32,860 bases of DNA from Pseudomonadota bacterium (GTDB taxonomy: Bacteria > Pseudomonadota > Gammaproteobacteria > Burkholderiales > Sulfuriferulaceae). Where the stretch lies: NCBI GenBank assembly GCA_021845925.1, contig JAJZUW010000008.1, positions 114,614 through 147,473 of the forward strand, written 5' to 3'. The notes beneath the pieces were generated by a model. The model had not been told where the DNA came from, made no database searches, and was given only the letters and a program-made list of their open reading frames with translations. Below, piece by piece: positions 8,710 through 18,458 of the stretch; within the stretch, counting starts at the first letter, position 1; each line of letters starts with the position of its first letter. A program made the position numbers and the translations under genes.

Positions 8710-9162
8710 ATGAGGCTGTTGCTCTGGCTGATCCTGATTTTTACCCTGGCAACCGGATTCACCCTGGCGGGTAAATATGATCCGGGGTATGTCATTCTGG
8801 TCTACCCACCACTGCGTATCGAGCTTTCGCTGGCGCTGTTCGTGCTGGGGCTGGCAGCCCTGACCTTACTGATTGGTGCGCTGTTCCGCGTGTCGGCCGC
8901 CACATTCAGCCTGCCCGCCAAGGCACGCGCCTTTCGCAGACAACGACGTCTGGCTGCCGGTCAACGGGCGTTGCGCGACGCCATCGCAGCCGACCTGGCC
9001 GGACAACACGATGCCGCCATACAAGCAGCCCGCCGGGCCATCGAGCTTGACCATGAACCCCGCCTGGCAGCTCTGCTGGCAGCCCGCGCAGCAGCCCACC
9101 ACTCGCCTGCCAGCCAGCACGAATGGCTGGTATTGGCCGACAAATACAAAACTGACAAGTAA
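8710..9162 (+). CDS. hemY: Short HemY protein (HemY_N domain only)
   Basis: 150 aa starting at an ATG with GGAG upstream. Two membrane segments (about residues 2-22 and 38-62) and the adjoining basic helix match the HemY N-terminal domain, followed by a single TPR-like helical pair (about 95-135). Typical proteobacterial HemY proteins are roughly 390-400 aa with several TPRs, so about 60% is missing. The reading frame ends at a TAA, and I see no HemY-like continuation in any frame of the next 300 bp. It is therefore either a natural truncation or a decayed gene. This is not the protoporphyrinogen oxidase that is also called HemY in Bacillus. Confidence 0.75.
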   Translation: MRLLLWLILIFTLATGFTLAGKYDPGYVILVYPPLRIELSLALFVLGLAALTLLIGALFRVSAATFSLPAKARAFRRQRRLAAGQRALRDAIAADLAGQHDAAIQAARRAIELDHEPRLAALLAARAAAHHSPASQHEWLVLADKYKTDK

Positions 9163-9479
9163 CGGACATTTTTGCACTGTCACGCTTGCGTCATAATGCG
9201 CGCAGGTGTATAAAAACCCCATGTGCCCCGTGGTTTCCTGTGACGCCATCCTCAAGATGCACGGTGCGCAGCAAGAGGTTTTGCAGTTTGCGCAAAATCA
9301 ATAAAAACAGACAAGCAGATGGGTCGTTTTCCTTCGACAGCCCAGACCCGAGACAGGCGCGCTGCATCATGTTTGCATACCGGCATCTGCCGGTCGATTT
9401 GCCCATGTTTGCCAAGCAATAACCCGCCGGTGTACTGGCTTGGTGAAGTCTTACGCCCGTCGGCATAAGGGGATAATCC
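9163..9479. other. 317-bp intergenic region before the chemoreceptor
   Basis: No gene or known RNA is recognised. It contains a CATAAT hexamer (9193-9198) without a good -35, a small hairpin ACCGGC-ATCT-GCCGGT (9379-9394), and near the end a GGGGAT ribosome-binding stretch for the downstream ATG. A weak open frame at 9186-9422 has no recognisable protein character. Confidence 0.5.
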
Positions 9480-11450
9480 ATGCGCAACAATCAACCCGTC
9501 AGCCAGCGCGAATTCAGGCTGCCCGAACAAGCCCAGCTGGTCAGCGTAACCGACATCACCGGCCACATCACGTATGCCAACAGCGATTTCCTTGATGCTT
9601 GTGGTTTTTCCCAGGCCGAACTGACCGGTCAGCCGCACAACATCATTCGCCATCCAGACATGCCGGTCGAGGCGTTTCGGGACATGTGGGACACCCTGCA
9701 GTCAGGTATGCCCTGGACCGGCATTGTCAAGAACCGACGCAAAAACGGCGATCACTACTGGGTATCTGCAAATGTCACGCCAATCCGGCGTGGTGAAGAC
9801 ATCACAGGATATCTGTCTGTACGTTCTCCAGCGAGTCGCGAAGCCATTGAACACGCCGAGAGACTGTACGCTCAACTGAATGAAGAAGCCTCGCGTGGAC
9901 TGCGCCGGACTATCCTTCTGCACGGCAGACCTGTCAGCCATAACCCGCTGGGGCGCTGGGCCTCACTGCGGCATGCCGGCCTGCATGGACGATTGATGGC
10001 CCTGCAACTTGGCGCACTGGTGCTGGCCGGCCTGGCTTTGACCCACTTTCCGGGCGTGCTGGCCTGGCCGTTGAGTGTGCTGCTGGTTATGCTTGCCACT
10101 GGCATAGGGCTGCGTATGGTATTAAAGCCATTGCGCGAACTGCGCCAGCAGGCTGCCCAGATCGCCAGTGGCGACCTGTCAGTCCAGGTATCGCACAATC
10201 ATTCGGGCGAAATTGGCGAACTGGCCGATGCAGTCAGCCAGATCGCTTCAAACCTGCGCGGCATCGTACGGGACATCCGTGGCGGGGCCGACCGGTTGCG
10301 CGGCGCAGTGGCTGAAATTGCCAGCGGCAATCTGGACATGTCTTCGCGCACCGAATCACAGGCCAGCAACCTGCAGCAGACCGCGGCATCCATGGAACAG
10401 ATCAACAGCATGGTCCGGCAAAGCACGGAATCCGCCGCCACCGGCGAAGCACTGGCTGCACAAATGCTGGATATCACCCGTCAGGGCGATGCCGCAGTCG
10501 AAGCGGTTGCCGAAACCATGCGCGGCATTACGGACTCATCTGAAAAAATTGGTGAAATCATTCGCGTCATTGAAGGCGTGGCATTCCAGACCAACATTCT
10601 CGCCCTGAACGCTGCCGTGGAAGCGGCCCGTGCCGGCGAAGCGGGACGTGGTTTTGCCGTCGTTGCCAGCGAAGTACGCTCACTGGCACAACGAACTTCG
10701 GGAGCAGCACTGGAGATTCGCAACCTGATTACGGAATCTGGCGACCGGGTTGCCATTGGCAACCTGCGTACAAAGGAAGCCCGTTCCCGCATGCAGGAAG
10801 TGTTGGCATCTGTCGACAAGGTCAACAAAATGCTCCAGGAAATCAATGCGGCCAGCGATGAACAGCGACTTGGCATCGACCAGATCACCTCTGCTGTGGT
10901 GCAACTGGATTCGATCACCCAGCAAAATGCCGCCATGGTGGAAGAACTGGCTGCGTCCGCGCAGGCTTTGACAACACAAACAGCCGATCTCAACAATTCA
11001 ACCGGCATCTTCCGTCTGCATGAAACCGACCAGACCGTCGCCGAACAGGATGTCCGCCGCCTGCGTGAAGAAGCCTCGGCACGCATGCTGAACGACAAGC
11101 AGTTCAATCTCAACAAGGCCATTGCTGCACATGCGCAATGGAAAATCAAACTGCGCAATGCCGCGATGAATCATGAACATCTGGATGCGCACACCATTCA
11201 TCGCGATGACGCGTGCGCTCTCGGACAATGGCTGTATGGTGATGGCGAACAGATGCATGGCGGCAAGGACGCGTTCAAACAGCTGAAACACACCCACAAA
11301 GAATTTCACCATGCAGCTGCCATGGTTGCCGAAACCATCAATGGCGGGCAAACTGACCGCGCCCAGCGAATGCTGGGCAATGGCACGCCGTTTGCCAATG
11401 CCACCAGCCAGGTGATCAAGTCCATCCAGGAGCTGCGCAAGCAGATATGA
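9480..11450 (+). CDS. Aer-like methyl-accepting chemotaxis protein with PAS, HAMP and CZB zinc-binding domain
   Basis: 656 aa. An N-terminal cytoplasmic PAS domain (about 1-120; [30 protein letters not shown]) is the type that binds FAD or haem in Aer-like redox/oxygen sensors. Two membrane helices (about 172-189 and 194-214) form a hairpin without a sizeable periplasmic domain. HAMP follows (about 212-265), then the signalling hairpin with tip [20 protein letters not shown] near 365-385. The C-terminus (about 545-640) is a CZB domain, with zinc ligands visible in [18 protein letters not shown] and HKEFH. Other CZB receptors respond to zinc or oxidants such as hypochlorite. The start has GGGGAT upstream. 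The nitroreductase gene overlaps its stop. Confidence 0.93.
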   Translation: MRNNQPVSQREFRLPEQAQLVSVTDITGHITYANSDFLDACGFSQAELTGQPHNIIRHPDMPVEAFRDMWDTLQSGMPWTGIVKNRRKNGDHYWVSANVTPIRRGEDITGYLSVRSPASREAIEHAERLYAQLNEEASRGLRRTILLHGRPVSHNPLGRWASLRHAGLHGRLMALQLGALVLAGLALTHFPGVLAWPLSVLLVMLATGIGLRMVLKPLRELRQQAAQIASGDLSVQVSHNHSGEIGELADAVSQIASNLRGIVRDIRGGADRLRGAVAEIASGNLDMSSRTESQASNLQQTAASMEQINSMVRQSTESAATGEALAAQMLDITRQGDAAVEAVAETMRGITDSSEKIGEIIRVIEGVAFQTNILALNAAVEAARAGEAGRGFAVVASEVRSLAQRTSGAALEIRNLITESGDRVAIGNLRTKEARSRMQEVLASVDKVNKMLQEINAASDEQRLGIDQITSAVVQLDSITQQNAAMVEELAASAQALTTQTADLNNSTGIFRLHETDQTVAEQDVRRLREEASARMLNDKQFNLNKAIAAHAQWKIKLRNAAMNHEHLDAHTIHRDDACALGQWLYGDGEQMHGGKDAFKQLKHTHKEFHHAAAMVAETINGGQTDRAQRMLGNGTPFANATSQVIKSIQELRKQI

Positions 11451-12112
11451 CCATGACCGATACCCGCACACAAATACAGGATGCGCTTCAGTTCCGCCAT
11501 GCCTGCAAGGTATTTGATGCCGGCAGAAAAATCGACGATGGCGATTTTCACACCATTCTGGAAGCAGCCCGCCTGTCGCCCAGTTCATTTGGTTATGAAC
11601 CCTGGCGTTTTCTGGTGATCCAGAATACGGATCTGCGCCAGCAACTGCTACCAGTCACCTGGGGCGGACAACGACAGATCCCGAGCTGCAGTCATTTCGT
11701 GGCCATTCTGGCCCGCACCTCCGGTATGGAGCCGGGGGGCAGCCACACCTTGCACATGATGCGGGATATCCTGCAACTGCCGCCGGAGCGGATGGCCATG
11801 CGTGAGCCCACCTACCGGAAATTTCACCAGCAGGATTTTCATCTGGACACACCACGTCAGGTGTTTGACTGGTGCTGCCGACAGACTTATATCGCGCTGG
11901 CCGACATGATGCTGGCAGCTGCGATGCTCGGCATCGATTCCTGTCCGATTGAAGGGTTTGAAAGCGACGCAGCCAATCACGTTCTTGCTCAGGCCGGAGT
12001 GATGAATCCCGACGAGTGGGGGCTGTCGGTCATGGTTGCCTTCGGCTACCGCATCGAAGCACAGCCAGTGAAAAAACGCCAGCCAGCCACCAGCGTGATT
12101 CAATGGCTCTGA
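11447..12112 (+). CDS. Nitroreductase-family NAD(P)H-dependent FMN oxidoreductase
   Basis: 221 aa, with a typical nitroreductase-family N-terminus: [17 protein letters not shown] (FMN phosphate contact region), then [22 protein letters not shown], and a C-terminal [18 protein letters not shown] followed by [11 protein letters not shown]. These are the hallmarks of the NfsB/YdgI group, flavoproteins reducing nitro compounds, quinones or related substrates as homodimers. The physiological substrate cannot be deduced. The ATG overlaps the chemoreceptor stop (ATGA), an unusual translational coupling. The 3' end converges with clcA and overlaps it by 13 bp. Confidence 0.9.
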   Translation: MTMTDTRTQIQDALQFRHACKVFDAGRKIDDGDFHTILEAARLSPSSFGYEPWRFLVIQNTDLRQQLLPVTWGGQRQIPSCSHFVAILARTSGMEPGGSHTLHMMRDILQLPPERMAMREPTYRKFHQQDFHLDTPRQVFDWCCRQTYIALADMMLAAAMLGIDSCPIEGFESDAANHVLAQAGVMNPDEWGLSVMVAFGYRIEAQPVKKRQPATSVIQWL

Positions 12113-13434
12113 TCCGGATCTCGGGTAGAGTTGCTGGCAGCCTGAGCTGCGCGTTCCTGCGGAGAAAACATCCAGCCCAGCGCCAGATGCTGGTAGAGCT
12201 CGCGACTGAGCGACTGACTGACCATGTTGGAAATCAGGGTCGCCGCCATCAGGCTGAGCACCATCGAATGACCATCCACCATTTCCATGACGATGATCGC
12301 TGAAGTAATGGGCGACTGGGTCACCGCTGCCAGAAATGCGGCCATGAACAGCGCAATGACCGGCGCTGCAGACATGCCTTCGCCAAACAGACGTGCGATA
12401 TTCGAACCCAGTGCCGCACCGGTAGCCAGTGCCGGCGCAAAAATCCCGCCTGGAATCCCGGAATAATAGGTAATCACCGTGGCAAAAAACCTGGCAAACG
12501 GAGCATACCAGGGCAGGACAACCTTGCCGGCAACCACTTCCGATGTGATCTGATAACCGCTGCCCAACGACACGCCATGGCTGGCCACCCCGATCAGCGC
12601 AACGGCCAGTCCGCAATAACCGGCAAAACGGACGGGGTGGCAGCTGCGCCAGCGCCACACAGCATGACTGGCCGCCATCTGGGGCCACAACAGCAAACGA
12701 CTGAACAGCCCCCCCATGACGCCGCACAACACGCCTGCCGCCACCAGCGGCAACACAATGCCCGCATCCAGTTCAGGAACGGTGATTTTTCCGAAATAGC
12801 GGTAATCCCCCAGGATGGCCTGGGCAATCAGACCGGAAAAAATGATCGTGCTGAGCAACACGCCACTGGTGCGGGTTTCCAGGCGACGCCCCAACTCCTC
12901 GATGGCAAAGACAATACCGGCCAGCGGTGTGTTGAATGCGGCAGCAACGCCGGCAGCGCCACCGGCAAGAATCAGATCCTGCTGGCGCAACACTCTGGTA
13001 TGAGGCACCCAGCCATGAATCGAGTTCAGAATGGCCGCCGCCACCTGGACCGATGGCCCTTCCCGACCGGCCGAAAACCCACCGGCCAGTCCCAGCCCAC
13101 CCAGCAGAACCTTGCCTATGCCAAGTCTCAGCGACAACAAAAAATCGACCGGCTTGCCCTGTTCCGCACGTCGCGCGGCGGCAATCACTTGCGGTATCCC
13201 ACTACCCTGCGTACCGTTGAAATACCGGTTGGTCAGATAAACGGTCAGCATGCCTGCTGGCGGAGTAAGCAACAATGCAATCCACAGATGCGCCGCCGTC
13301 AACTGGTCAAAAAACGACAACGACAGATCGGCCAATTTGGCAAATGCCACCACAGCCAGTCCGGCCAGCACGGCACCGCCCCATAACAACACGCGAATCC
13401 GCCAACGAACGCTGCTTAAAGGTATACGTAACAT
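12100..13434 (-). CDS. clcA: ClC-type chloride channel/transporter, ClcA-like
   Basis: 444 aa multi-pass membrane protein of the ClC family. The anion pathway motifs are present: GSGIP with Ser78, GREGP with the gating Glu125, and GGIFAPALATGAALG. The internal proton glutamate position of E. coli ClcA is conserved in the IEEL segment (Glu180). The sequence therefore predicts a Cl-/H+ antiporter, often linked to acid resistance or charge balance. No CBS domains are present. It lies 54 bp downstream of clcB on the same strand and overlaps the convergent nitroreductase gene by 13 bp. Confidence 0.92.
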   Translation of the reverse strand: MLRIPLSSVRWRIRVLLWGGAVLAGLAVVAFAKLADLSLSFFDQLTAAHLWIALLLTPPAGMLTVYLTNRYFNGTQGSGIPQVIAAARRAEQGKPVDFLLSLRLGIGKVLLGGLGLAGGFSAGREGPSVQVAAAILNSIHGWVPHTRVLRQQDLILAGGAAGVAAAFNTPLAGIVFAIEELGRRLETRTSGVLLSTIIFSGLIAQAILGDYRYFGKITVPELDAGIVLPLVAAGVLCGVMGGLFSRLLLWPQMAASHAVWRWRSCHPVRFAGYCGLAVALIGVASHGVSLGSGYQITSEVVAGKVVLPWYAPFARFFATVITYYSGIPGGIFAPALATGAALGSNIARLFGEGMSAAPVIALFMAAFLAAVTQSPITSAIIVMEMVDGHSMVLSLMAATLISNMVSQSLSRELYQHLALGWMFSPQERAAQAASNSTRDPDQSH

Positions 13435-13488
13435 TGCATGATCCCGATATGTTTTTGGAATCCGCGCCGAGCATCATTCATGACCAGG

Positions 13489-14760
13489 TCATTCATGGTG
13501 TTCGATCGGATTACCATACAGAGGTTCTGCGCCAAAATGCGTGCTCACGGCATAAGCCACGGCGCAGGCGAGCATGACAGGGATGGTCAGATCAAACTGG
13601 CTGGTCATTTCAAGCACCATCACGATTGCCATCATTGGTGCGTGCGTCACGGCACTCAACACCGCCCCCATACAGATGACCGCCATCACGACCGGATCAC
13701 CCGTCAGGGTGCCAAACAGATAACCAATGGTTGCGCCGACAAACAGAGATGGCGTGAAAATACCGCCGATCGCACCCGAAGAAGTGCTGGCGATCGTCGC
13801 CAGCGCCTTGGCCAGCAGCACCACAGCCACCCAGCGCCAGGCCAGTCCGCCATGCAGCACCTGTGACACCACGCTGTAGCCGTTTCCCCAGACTTCCGGC
13901 ACAAACGCCGACAGAACGCCGACCACCAGACCGCCAGCGCCAAGTCGCATCCACAACGGCCCCACCACAGAAAAAACAGTCTTGCTCTTCTTGATGGCCG
14001 CCAGCAGTACCAGACCCAGCACCCCCGAAATGACGCCTGCCGCCAGCGCATCCAGCAAACCGAGCGGAGTCACTGGCAGAGGCGGCAGCACCGGCATCAC
14101 ATACAGCGGGCTTGGTTCCACCATCCAGAAAATCAGGGCACTGGCCATGGTCGCCGAGATCAGCACGGGAGCCACGGTATGACGGGCAAAAAAACCCAGC
14201 GCCAGTTCCAGCACGAATACCACACCGGCAACCGGTGCATGGTAGGCTGCCGCGATGCCTGCGGCAATACCGCATACCAGTACGGCATTGCGCTGATTGT
14301 CCGGCAACGGGAAAATGCCACCCAGCCAGGAGGCAAACCAGGCGGACAACTGCACCATCGGCCCTTCACGTCCGATTGCGGCGCCCGAACCCACCGAAAA
14401 CAAAGACGACAGCATGCGTATGGCATTACTGCGGTCATTCAACCGTGTCTGTCCCGAGCGAGCTGCTTCAATGTAATCGACGTGGGGTCCGGTAATCCAG
14501 CGTCCGCCCCACTGCAACACCGCGCCTGCCAGCACGCCACCACCCAGCGGCACCAGTATGCGCGCCCACATCGGCAATAACAGGGCATTGTGCACCAGAC
14601 TGCCGGTATGTCGCGTCAGCAGCCACTCCACGCCATCGATGAGCAGATGGAAAGAATCCATGGCCAGCGCACCCAGGATGCCAGCCAGAAAGGCTGCCAA
14701 CCAGAGTTTGGCGGTATTGGTGACGTTGTGTTTGACGGCCTGATTCATGATCGTTGTCAT
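13489..14760 (-). CDS. clcB: ClC-family anion channel/transporter, ClcB-like
   Basis: 423 aa ClC protein. GREGP is present with gating Glu132, and EVWGNGYSVV, GGIFTPSLFVGATIG and THAPMMAIVMVLEMT resemble E. coli ClcB. The first filter motif GSGIP is replaced by GPHVDYIEA, as in the ClcB clade (DYMEA in E. coli). The position of the internal proton glutamate is Leu186 (VLELAL versus IIEEMR in ClcA). It may therefore conduct anions without tight proton coupling; this is inference from alignment by eye. It is tandem with clcA; the upstream gap of about 100 bp separates it from the DUF1631 gene. Confidence 0.9.
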   Translation of the reverse strand: MTTIMNQAVKHNVTNTAKLWLAAFLAGILGALAMDSFHLLIDGVEWLLTRHTGSLVHNALLLPMWARILVPLGGGVLAGAVLQWGGRWITGPHVDYIEAARSGQTRLNDRSNAIRMLSSLFSVGSGAAIGREGPMVQLSAWFASWLGGIFPLPDNQRNAVLVCGIAAGIAAAYHAPVAGVVFVLELALGFFARHTVAPVLISATMASALIFWMVEPSPLYVMPVLPPLPVTPLGLLDALAAGVISGVLGLVLLAAIKKSKTVFSVVGPLWMRLGAGGLVVGVLSAFVPEVWGNGYSVVSQVLHGGLAWRWVAVVLLAKALATIASTSSGAIGGIFTPSLFVGATIGYLFGTLTGDPVVMAVICMGAVLSAVTHAPMMAIVMVLEMTSQFDLTIPVMLACAVAYAVSTHFGAEPLYGNPIEHHE

Positions 14761-14826
14761 CCGGACGGACGCCCGGGCTGGGCATCACTGGTCCAGCCTT
14801 GCAGTATACCCGATGACAGGTGACGT

Positions 14827-14870
14827 CACACTGAATCGGATCCGGCCGCTGCGACCGGATCAGTGTGTGG
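14827..14870 (-). terminator. Possible hairpin terminator of the DUF1631 gene
   Basis: Imperfect inverted repeat: CACACTGA...GATCCGG on the left, CCGGATC-AGTGTG on the right, around a 9-base loop, with a few unpaired bases in the left arm. The right arm covers the stop codon and last codons of the DUF1631 gene. No T-run follows on the minus strand, so intrinsic termination is uncertain. Confidence 0.35.
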
Positions 14871-17610
14871 CCATCCAGGCCGCTCCGGCAGCCCTGTGTT
14901 CCAGCTTTTCGGCCGAATGCATCACCGATTTCAGCGCGCGCTCTACCAGCGGCGCATCCTCAAGGAAGGAAATCCGCCCGGTGACGAACAGGCGACGGAA
15001 AGCAGACAAACTCATCATGATGGGCACATGCTCATCGTTGACGTTCAGCAGCAAGCGTCCGTCATTGCGATTGATCCAGCTAAGCCTTGCCTGCAAGGGC
15101 TGGCGTCCCAGCCGGATATTGATCATGACACCCGAGAAGAGACGATCATCCAGTTCATCTTCCGGCACATCCTGTGGTGGCTGCTGCACGTCATCCGGCT
15201 GGGCAAGCAGCTCTTCGACCTTGCGCTCGTCAACCGTCTGCAGCCGGTCATCCATCTTGCGCTGCACGGTTTCGTACAGCGCCCTGGACATCACTTCCTG
15301 CTCGTGACTGCTGGTGGCTGCCGGGGCCGTGTCACGGTCATTGACCAGATTCGCGAATACCGGTGCATCCGTGCGGAACATCGACAATGGTGCCCCATCC
15401 TGCACTTCGCCCACCGGAAACATCGCACGGGTGTGCAACACGAACAGCCAGTCGAGCAGATCCTTTTGCCGATCTTCCGGCCATGCAATCAAGGCCAGAC
15501 CTTCCTTCAACGTCATGACCAATCCGGTCAGCAGGACGGACATGACCTGCCGGTCCTGCGCACTTTGACAAGGCTGCAAACTCCAGATCAGTGAAGGTAC
15601 GAACTTGCGGAACCGCTGCGCAATGGCGGCGTCCAGATCATCGGCATAATCGATGACCTGAACCCAGACTTCCATCAGAAATTCGCGCAAACGGACGTCG
15701 AGGTTTGGCTGCCCGCTCAGGGCATCGCGCATCTGGCCAACAATGCGTTGCTGGCGTTCAATGCGCTTCGGAATCGTTTCCAGTGCAGAAACCACCTGAC
15801 CAGTATGCTGATTGCGCGCGTGCAGATTATCCGCAATATACTGATCGAATTCATCCAGCAAACGGGTAAATTGCGGAATGAACAGCTCCGGAACCTGTTC
15901 CGGCGTTGCCAGCAACGAATCTACCATGCCCGAAATCTTGCTGATCAGCAATTTTTCATCATCAGCCGTTTGCAGGGCCGCCAGGCTGGCCATCCGGTTG
16001 AGCAGCACGCGCACCGGATGCTTGCGATCCGTCAGCACACCAGTATCGCGCATGGCGATGTTGAGCACCACAAACTGTAACCGCGCCAGCTCAACGCGCA
16101 CGTTTTCGGGCACCGCCTGATCGCGCATGATGAATTCGAACATCATGGCGATGACATCGAGCATGATCTGCTCGTCCACCTGGCTGGTATTGCCCTGCAG
16201 CTGCTGCCGGTTATCCAGAATCAGATTGCGCGGTTTGCCCTGTTCGTCCAGCAGCACCTTCAACGAGCGGCTTGCATGGTTCAGCCGGTTGACCATCGCT
16301 GTCAGTTCGGGAGAAACCGTGCGCAACTGTCCGGATTGCGGTGCCTCTGAATAGCCTCGATAACTGGTCTTGTCGGCCCGCAGGACTTTGCGCAAACCAT
16401 CACCAATCATGCGCACGCTGCCGCTCAGCCAGCCCTCATTGCTGACGGCCGCGGGTTCCGTGTGACGTCGGTCGGGCACTGGTTGTCCGACCGGACCCGG
16501 CACCATCCGCTGGGCAGCCTGGGAAGCCGCCTGACGGCCCGCCGTGTTGTTTTCTCCCGGATACGCGGGACTACCCGCTGATGAGGCATCCTGTTGTGGA
16601 TATCCGGATACAGGATGTTCCGCGCCAGCGTCATCGCCTGTATCGGTCAATTCGCTTTCCGGCATGCCTGCACCACCGTGCTGACGGATGAAGCTCAGCA
16701 TCTGGTCCAGATGCGTCTGTTCGGCCGCATGCAAGGAACGGTAAACACCCGCGCCAGAGACCGGAGGGCGAGTCTGTCCGCCTTGCAAAACCGGGCCACT
16801 GTCTGTTGCGCCTGCCGGGAAACGCTGACCATCAGACCGTTCATGTGACAGGCCTGGCTCCGAAACCTCTTGCAAGCTATCGGTCGTGTCTTCTTCAATG
16901 TCATCCGGAATGTCTTCCTGATGCGCATCATCTACTGAGGAACCAGTTGGATCGCCGGTTTTTCGGACTTTCAGGCTGATGTCGGCCGTGATGCCGCGCT
17001 CGGTAAGGCTGCGATTGATGCTTTCATAATGCCGTTCCACCATGCCATTGATGCAGTCACCGGCCAGACGGCCAAAAGACGTGATGGCCTTGCCCTGCAG
17101 GCCAAGTCCGACTGCCGCATCCACAAGGGCTCTGGCCAGCAGGTAGGGGCGGAAAGGATTTTCCCGCTCGTTGATTTCTTCGCTGTCAAACAGCCTGGCA
17201 ACACGGATGTTCAGCTCGCGCAATTCGTCCGAAGCACGGTTGCGCAACGTTGCGGTGAGTGATTCGATCAGCATGTTGCCTTCGACCACGTTGTCTTCCA
17301 CCAGCGACAGCTTGTCACGCAGACCGGACAGAGAAAAGACGGGACGATAACTGTCGTAGGCAGTTTCCAGAGCGCGGTCAAACAGCGATTCCAGTCTGGT
17401 ACGCCAGGTTTCACGCAATACGTCGCGACGCTGTGATAACAACAGGTATACCGAACGCCAGGCTTCCCGCTCGGTATAATCACGCGCACCATCGGCCGAC
17501 GAAAGCGCTGTCTGTGCCAGACCAGGTTCACATCTGGCAAAATCTTCCAGCAGTTCCTGAACCAGCTCCGTCTGGAGTGCACGTAATAAAATCTGCTTGC
17601 TATTGGACAT
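14860..17610 (-). CDS. DUF1631 family protein
   Basis: 916 aa from the ATG at 17610; in-frame alternatives at 17652 (ATG) and 17655 (TTG) would add 14-15 residues, and neither has a good ribosome site. The N-terminal ~220 residues are helical and well structured, followed by a low-complexity linker rich in Asp, Glu, Gln, Pro and Gly (about 220-400), then a long helical region (about 420-800). A C-terminal beta-rich segment (about 815-900, LGRQPLQARLSWINRNDGR) resembles the PilZ-like end of other DUF1631 proteins. The family is common in Beta- and Gammaproteobacteria and has no established function. It has no signal peptide or membrane segment, so a cytoplasmic location is expected. Confidence 0.82.
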   Translation of the reverse strand: MSNSKQILLRALQTELVQELLEDFARCEPGLAQTALSSADGARDYTEREAWRSVYLLLSQRRDVLRETWRTRLESLFDRALETAYDSYRPVFSLSGLRDKLSLVEDNVVEGNMLIESLTATLRNRASDELRELNIRVARLFDSEEINERENPFRPYLLARALVDAAVGLGLQGKAITSFGRLAGDCINGMVERHYESINRSLTERGITADISLKVRKTGDPTGSSVDDAHQEDIPDDIEEDTTDSLQEVSEPGLSHERSDGQRFPAGATDSGPVLQGGQTRPPVSGAGVYRSLHAAEQTHLDQMLSFIRQHGGAGMPESELTDTGDDAGAEHPVSGYPQQDASSAGSPAYPGENNTAGRQAASQAAQRMVPGPVGQPVPDRRHTEPAAVSNEGWLSGSVRMIGDGLRKVLRADKTSYRGYSEAPQSGQLRTVSPELTAMVNRLNHASRSLKVLLDEQGKPRNLILDNRQQLQGNTSQVDEQIMLDVIAMMFEFIMRDQAVPENVRVELARLQFVVLNIAMRDTGVLTDRKHPVRVLLNRMASLAALQTADDEKLLISKISGMVDSLLATPEQVPELFIPQFTRLLDEFDQYIADNLHARNQHTGQVVSALETIPKRIERQQRIVGQMRDALSGQPNLDVRLREFLMEVWVQVIDYADDLDAAIAQRFRKFVPSLIWSLQPCQSAQDRQVMSVLLTGLVMTLKEGLALIAWPEDRQKDLLDWLFVLHTRAMFPVGEVQDGAPLSMFRTDAPVFANLVNDRDTAPAATSSHEQEVMSRALYETVQRKMDDRLQTVDERKVEELLAQPDDVQQPPQDVPEDELDDRLFSGVMINIRLGRQPLQARLSWINRNDGRLLLNVNDEHVPIMMSLSAFRRLFVTGRISFLEDAPLVERALKSVMHSAEKLEHRAAGAAWMATH

Positions 17611-17755
17611 GATGATGGAACGACCCTGCGGGTCGTCAAAAAACGATTGCATCAACCGATCGTTCGAAACAGGCGTCTGCTGCCAGAAACGCCGTCTGGC
17701 GGACTTCCGTCACCAACAGCAGGCATCATCAGCACGACCAGGCATGCCAGCTTCC

Positions 17756-17790
17756 CCAGCGTGCAGTCTATGATGAAACTGTCACGCTGG
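17756..17790 (-). terminator. Hairpin downstream of ureG, possible operon terminator
   Basis: CCAGCGTG-CAGT and ACTG-T-CACGCTGG form a 12-bp stem with one bulged base and a 10-base loop, 26 bp after the ureG stop on the minus strand. There is no clear T-tract after it, so it may be a Rho-dependent or 3'-end-stabilising structure rather than a classic intrinsic terminator. Confidence 0.4.
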
Positions 17791-17815
17791 CAATCCATCA
17801 TAAATGGGCAGGATG

Positions 17816-18439
17816 TCATGTCCCTGACACCAGCCCTCCCTGCTGTTCGATAAATCCGACGATGGCTTCCAGCCCCTGTCCAGTTTTCAGATTGCTGAAC
17901 ACAAATGGACGGTCCATGCGCATGCGACGAGCATCCCGATCCATCACCTCGAGTGATGCACCCACCATGGGCGCCAGATCAATCTTGTTGATCACCAGCA
18001 GATCCGACCGGGTGATGCCTGGCCCCCCCTTGCGCGGAATCTTGTCGCCAGCAGCCACATCAATCACATACAGGGTCAGATCCGACAATTCCGGACTGAA
18101 CGTAGCGGACAGGTTATCACCACCGCTTTCCACAAAAACGATATCCAGGCCGGGAAACCTGGCAGTCAAGCGATCCACGGCTTCCAGATTCATCGAAGCA
18201 TCTTCCCGAATGGCGGTATGCGGACAACCTCCGGTTTCCACCCCGATGATCCGTTCCGGAACCAGCGCTTCATGACGGGTAAGGAATTCGGCATCCTCGC
18301 GCGTGTAGATGTCATTGGTGACGACCGCAATGTTGTATCTGTCGCGCAAGGCTAGGCACAAACCCAGGGTCAATGCTGTTTTGCCCGAACCAACAGGTCC
18401 ACCAATACCAACCCGCAAGGGTTCCATTGCAACAGTCAT
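17816..18439 (-). CDS. ureG: Urease accessory GTPase UreG
   Basis: 207 aa SIMIBI-class GTPase that drives nickel delivery to urease in the UreD-UreF-UreG complex. Visible are the P-loop GGPVGSGKT (residues 13-21), the Cys72-Pro73-His74 nickel-binding motif ([10 protein letters not shown]), [17 protein letters not shown], and the base-specificity motif NKID. The start is the ATG at 18439 with a GGAGG site; the longer frame upstream overlaps ureF and is spurious. It is the last gene of the urease operon, 19 bp after ureF. Confidence 0.97.
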   Translation of the reverse strand: MTVAMEPLRVGIGGPVGSGKTALTLGLCLALRDRYNIAVVTNDIYTREDAEFLTRHEALVPERIIGVETGGCPHTAIREDASMNLEAVDRLTARFPGLDIVFVESGGDNLSATFSPELSDLTLYVIDVAAGDKIPRKGGPGITRSDLLVINKIDLAPMVGASLEVMDRDARRMRMDRPFVFSNLKTGQGLEAIVGFIEQQGGLVSGT

Positions 18440-18458
18440 GCCAGCCTCCATTCCCGAT

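Noticed and set aside
9446-9471. Sigma-28 promoter for the chemoreceptor (TGAAGTCT ... GCATAAGG)
   Set aside because: The -35 part is fair, but the -10 part matches the GCCGATAA consensus at too few positions.
9163-9479. Remaining HemY coding sequence in another frame, or a known riboswitch
   Set aside because: None of the frames shows HemY TPR-like sequence, and the GEMM-type c-di-GMP riboswitch pattern was not found.
12577-13386. 269-codon open frame on the plus strand opposite clcA
   Set aside because: Low-complexity Gln/Arg/His-rich translation, fully antisense to conserved ClC motifs.
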